From: UBA7692 sp033578915 | Lineage (GTDB): Bacteria > Bacteroidota > Bacteroidia > Chitinophagales > LD1 | Assembly (NCBI GenBank): GCA_033578915.1 | Contig: JAVQWQ010000117.1 | Location: forward strand, 1-7,528 | DNA: 7,528 nucleotides | Reading direction: 5' to 3' | Part shown: in pieces, positions 5,326 through 7,528 of the stretch | How the letters are laid out: each line of letters starts with the position of its first letter | How positions within the stretch are numbered: position 1 is the stretch's first letter | The notes under the pieces: generated by a model | The model's input: the letters and a program-made list of their open reading frames with translations, nothing else | Databases searched by the model: none | Told to the model about the DNA's origin: nothing | Translations under genes and position numbers: made by a program

Positions 5326-6558
5326 TTATTGTATTTTAATGATGAGGTCTGACCTTTTTATCAAAAAATCCCTCCACCGTATGTTTTCATTTACTATAAA
5401 ATACATCACGATAAAAAGGGATGAAAGGGCGAATGAAACTGTAGCAGCCATTCCGGCTCCGCTCATTTCATACTGAGGCGCCCAGACAGAACACAGTGTA
5501 ACCGATACCAGAATTCCCAAAAGGTGAATAGCTATCATAACAGAATACTTCTCTTTTGCCATCAGATAGCTGCCTAAAACAATTACAAAAACATAAATAC
5601 CTGTTCCGGGAAAAAGATACTTCACTGCATATTTTACATAGAGAAAGCCTTCGCCAAAAACCTCGCCATATACTTCAACAGGCAACAGAAAAATGGCAAC
5701 CAAAAACACAAAGGATATAAACAACGACTGCCTCAACCAGCGAAAGGTGGTTGATATGTCGGCTTTTTTAAGCGTGGCTGCAAAGTTGATAGTAGCAGCG
5801 CTGCGGGGTAAAATCCACACCGCCTCCAAGATGGAAATGCCCACAGAGTATATTCCTAAACGATATAATCCGCCTTCGCCATATCCGGCTAATATATAGA
5901 AGTACAATCTAAGATGAAGTAGCTGAAGTAGCTCGGCAAACTGATAAAAAAATCCTTTCGACAGCATCTTGCCAAGCGGCTTCAATGTGATAGAAAATAA
6001 TTTGTTTTTGATTTTGGTGATGTAATAAATACTTAATATCAAGGTGAAAACTACAGAGCCAAAATAGGCATGTATAAAAGAAGTGAAATCTTTTTTCTGT
6101 AGCCAGTATAGTTGGAAAAATAAGAGAGCGGCAAGCAAAGCAGGCTGTGCAAAGTTTAAAATATTGTACTGTTTATATCGCTGGTTACTGAATAAGATAT
6201 TCTGGTGAATTGCCACAAAAGCGCTCATCAGGCTTATCGAAATGATATAGATTCCGAAGCGCCAGTCTCTGTTCAGGAAAAAAGTGATTGGCGGCACAAT
6301 TATCAGCGCACATATCAAAGCCCATATATAGCTACTAAAGAGAACAGGGGTTTCTGGCTCTTTTTTCAGTATGGTAACCAACGACATCCCCCCTGCCACA
6401 TTTGCTGCAAATACTATTGTGAAAACAGAAGTTATCCATATAGTGCTTTCGCCTTTTGCCACTGGTCCCAGCGAGCGACTTACTGCCAACACTATAAAAA
6501 AATTGCAACAGAGCGAAATGTACCTTGCTGCTGCATTCCAAGCTATTTGAAGATTCAT
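5326..6558 (-). CDS. MOP-superfamily polysaccharide flippase (Wzx-like)
   Basis: This polytopic protein of about 410 residues resembles the oligosaccharide flippases that move undecaprenyl-diphosphate-linked sugar units across the inner membrane for O-antigen, capsule or exopolysaccharide assembly. Evidence is the N-terminal NAAARYISLCCNFFIVLAVSRSLGPVAKGEST pattern (family RxLGPxxxG motif), about twelve hydrophobic segments spread over the whole length, and a Gly/Ala-rich segment EMSGAGMAATVSFALSSLFI near the end. No glycosyltransferase or polymerase gene is visible here, so the substrate is unknown. I chose the ATG at 6558; a TTG at 6567, directly after the kinase stop, is the only other in-frame start and would add three residues (MNR). 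The frame is the same as the kinase's and only one TGA separates them. Teichoic acid or lipid exporters of the same superfamily are alternatives. Confidence 0.82.
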   Translation of the reverse strand: MNLQIAWNAAARYISLCCNFFIVLAVSRSLGPVAKGESTIWITSVFTIVFAANVAGGMSLVTILKKEPETPVLFSSYIWALICALIIVPPITFFLNRDWRFGIYIISISLMSAFVAIHQNILFSNQRYKQYNILNFAQPALLAALLFFQLYWLQKKDFTSFIHAYFGSVVFTLILSIYYITKIKNKLFSITLKPLGKMLSKGFFYQFAELLQLLHLRLYFYILAGYGEGGLYRLGIYSVGISILEAVWILPRSAATINFAATLKKADISTTFRWLRQSLFISFVFLVAIFLLPVEVYGEVFGEGFLYVKYAVKYLFPGTGIYVFVIVLGSYLMAKEKYSVMIAIHLLGILVSVTLCSVWAPQYEMSGAGMAATVSFALSSLFIVMYFIVNENIRWRDFLIKRSDLIIKIQ

Positions 6559-6567
6559 GCGATTCAA

Positions 6568-7528
6568 TCAGCTTTTCGGCAAGGTAAAATAAAATGTAGT
6601 GCCCTCTCCGACAATCGAATTAATCCATATTCTGCCGTTGTGCAAGTCCACAATTTTTTTGCAAATAGCCAAACCTATACCTGTACCCTCGTATTCTGCC
6701 TTGGTGTGCAGCCTTTTAAAGGCCTGAAAAACTGTGTGATAATACTCCGTTGGGATACCCTGTCCGTTATCTTTAACGTAAAATATTGCTTCATTATCTT
6801 TTTCTTCTGCACCGACTGAAATTACCGGCTGTATTCCGTTTTTCCTATATTTTATTGCATTCGATATAAGGTTTTGAAAAAGCTGAAATACAAGCGCATG
6901 TTTCGAATAAACGTTAGGCAAAGCATGAATTTCTATTTGAGCATTAGTATCGGAGATTGCGCCGGAAAGACTATTCAGAACTTCACTTACAACTTCGCGG
7001 GTATTTGTGGGCACAAATTCGTGGTCAGAAAGATTTAGCCGCGAATATTCAAGCAGGTCGTGAATGAGCTCATCCATCTGACGCGTGCCTTTTATAACAT
7101 ATTGAATGTATTCTCTTAAGTCATTGTCTATATTTTGGTTTGCACTTAACTTTTTCTCTATGATAGAAACAAATCCGGAAATCGTTCTTAATGGCTCTTT
7201 AAGGTCATGGCTTACGACATAGGCAAATTCCTGCAGATTTTCGTTACTGGCTTTAAGAGCCCTGGTGCGTTGCGCCACGGTTTGCTCAAGGTCTTCGTTT
7301 TGTTGCCGCAGTTTCTCTGCAAAGGCAATGTTTTGCTCAAGTAATTTTTCTCTTGATGCCATTATAAAATTAAAGATTAGTGCGCTTATGATAATGCCTC
7401 CTAATCCCGTTATGTAATGTACCCAAAGATCTCTGCGTATGAATTCATCATGCAACGGGTGAAAGTAAATAATACCTGCATGCGCTGAAAAAACTATGGC
7501 GCCAATCGCTGCGTATATGTAGAATTTA
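6568..7528 (-). CDS. Membrane sensor histidine kinase, 5' end outside window
   Basis: This kinase autophosphorylates a histidine in response to a signal and passes the phosphate to a response regulator not seen here. The frame stays open from a TTG at 7455 through 24 more codons to the right edge, so that TTG is probably not the start. The visible part begins with two hydrophobic segments (FYIYAAIGAIVFSAHAGIIYF, at 7525-7463, and HYITGLGGIIISALIFNFIM), then a coiled coil of about 40 residues, the H box SHDLKEPLR (His codon 7209-7207), an N box QNLISNAIKY, G1 DNGQGI, F box FQAFKRLH and G2 GTGIGLA. It ends TLPKS, as HATPase_c domains often do. The core resembles phytochrome-type kinases. No receiver domain is fused to its C-terminus. 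It is the first visible gene of a run that continues with the flippase after nine bases. Confidence 0.93.
   Translation of the reverse strand, partial: KFYIYAAIGAIVFSAHAGIIYFHPLHDEFIRRDLWVHYITGLGGIIISALIFNFIMASREKLLEQNIAFAEKLRQQNEDLEQTVAQRTRALKASNENLQEFAYVVSHDLKEPLRTISGFVSIIEKKLSANQNIDNDLREYIQYVIKGTRQMDELIHDLLEYSRLNLSDHEFVPTNTREVVSEVLNSLSGAISDTNAQIEIHALPNVYSKHALVFQLFQNLISNAIKYRKNGIQPVISVGAEEKDNEAIFYVKDNGQGIPTEYYHTVFQAFKRLHTKAEYEGTGIGLAICKKIVDLHNGRIWINSIVGEGTTFYFTLPKS

Noticed and set aside
6205..6819. Plus-strand open frame of 204 codons across the kinase-flippase junction
   Set aside because: It overlaps two solid minus-strand genes, has a Cys/His/Tyr-rich composition typical of antisense frames, and no family resemblance.
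1..7528. Mobile elements, CRISPR arrays, tRNA or rRNA genes
   Set aside because: I found no transposase-like frame, no regularly spaced direct repeats, and no tRNA- or rRNA-like sequence on either strand by eye. Short gaps between co-oriented genes leave little room for them.

Overview
The window looks like chromosomal DNA from a bacterium of the Bacteroidota (Bacteroidetes), probably outside the Bacteroides group. Evidence for this: a type IX secretion (T9SS) type B sorting domain, a DUF4476 protein, an ATP synthase beta subunit with the two inserts I associate with this phylum, a helix-less 80-residue epsilon subunit, A-rich leaders without Shine-Dalgarno motifs, and candidate promoters of the TTG-N(18-20)-TAnnTTTG type. 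I cannot name the genus.

All supported genes lie on the minus strand, so transcription runs from the right edge to the left edge. From right to left: a sensor histidine kinase whose 5' end is outside the window (6568-7528), a MOP-superfamily (Wzx-like) polysaccharide flippase (5326-6558), a DedA/VTT membrane protein (4620-5273), a secreted DUF4476 protein with threonine runs (3608-4564), a T9SS-exported gliding-motility-type surface protein (2235-3536), atpD (541-2061), atpC (273-515), and the first 22 codons of an unidentified gene leaving the left edge (1-66). No gap reaches 300 bases; the largest are 67-272 and 2062-2234.

The genes fall into three functional blocks. The right half is envelope-related. 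The kinase and flippase are separated only by a stop codon and nine bases. DedA follows closely; the flippase and DedA families both move undecaprenyl-linked or undecaprenyl-phosphate lipids, so a shared role in surface polysaccharide assembly is a reasonable inference. The middle holds two exported proteins, one of them routed through T9SS. The left block is a compact atpDC pair encoding F1 beta and epsilon; the other F-type ATP synthase genes are not next to it.

I see no mobile element, tRNA, rRNA or CRISPR array and no convincing intrinsic terminator. The most unusual non-coding structure is an 18-bp imperfect inverted repeat at 45-63/102-119. It brackets the start codon of the gene at the left edge, so that in the transcript codons 2-7 would pair with the leader. 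A second dyad (3563-3579) sits inside the spacer of a candidate promoter for the T9SS cargo gene. I found no clearly new multi-gene system; the findings are mostly regulatory or architectural oddities.
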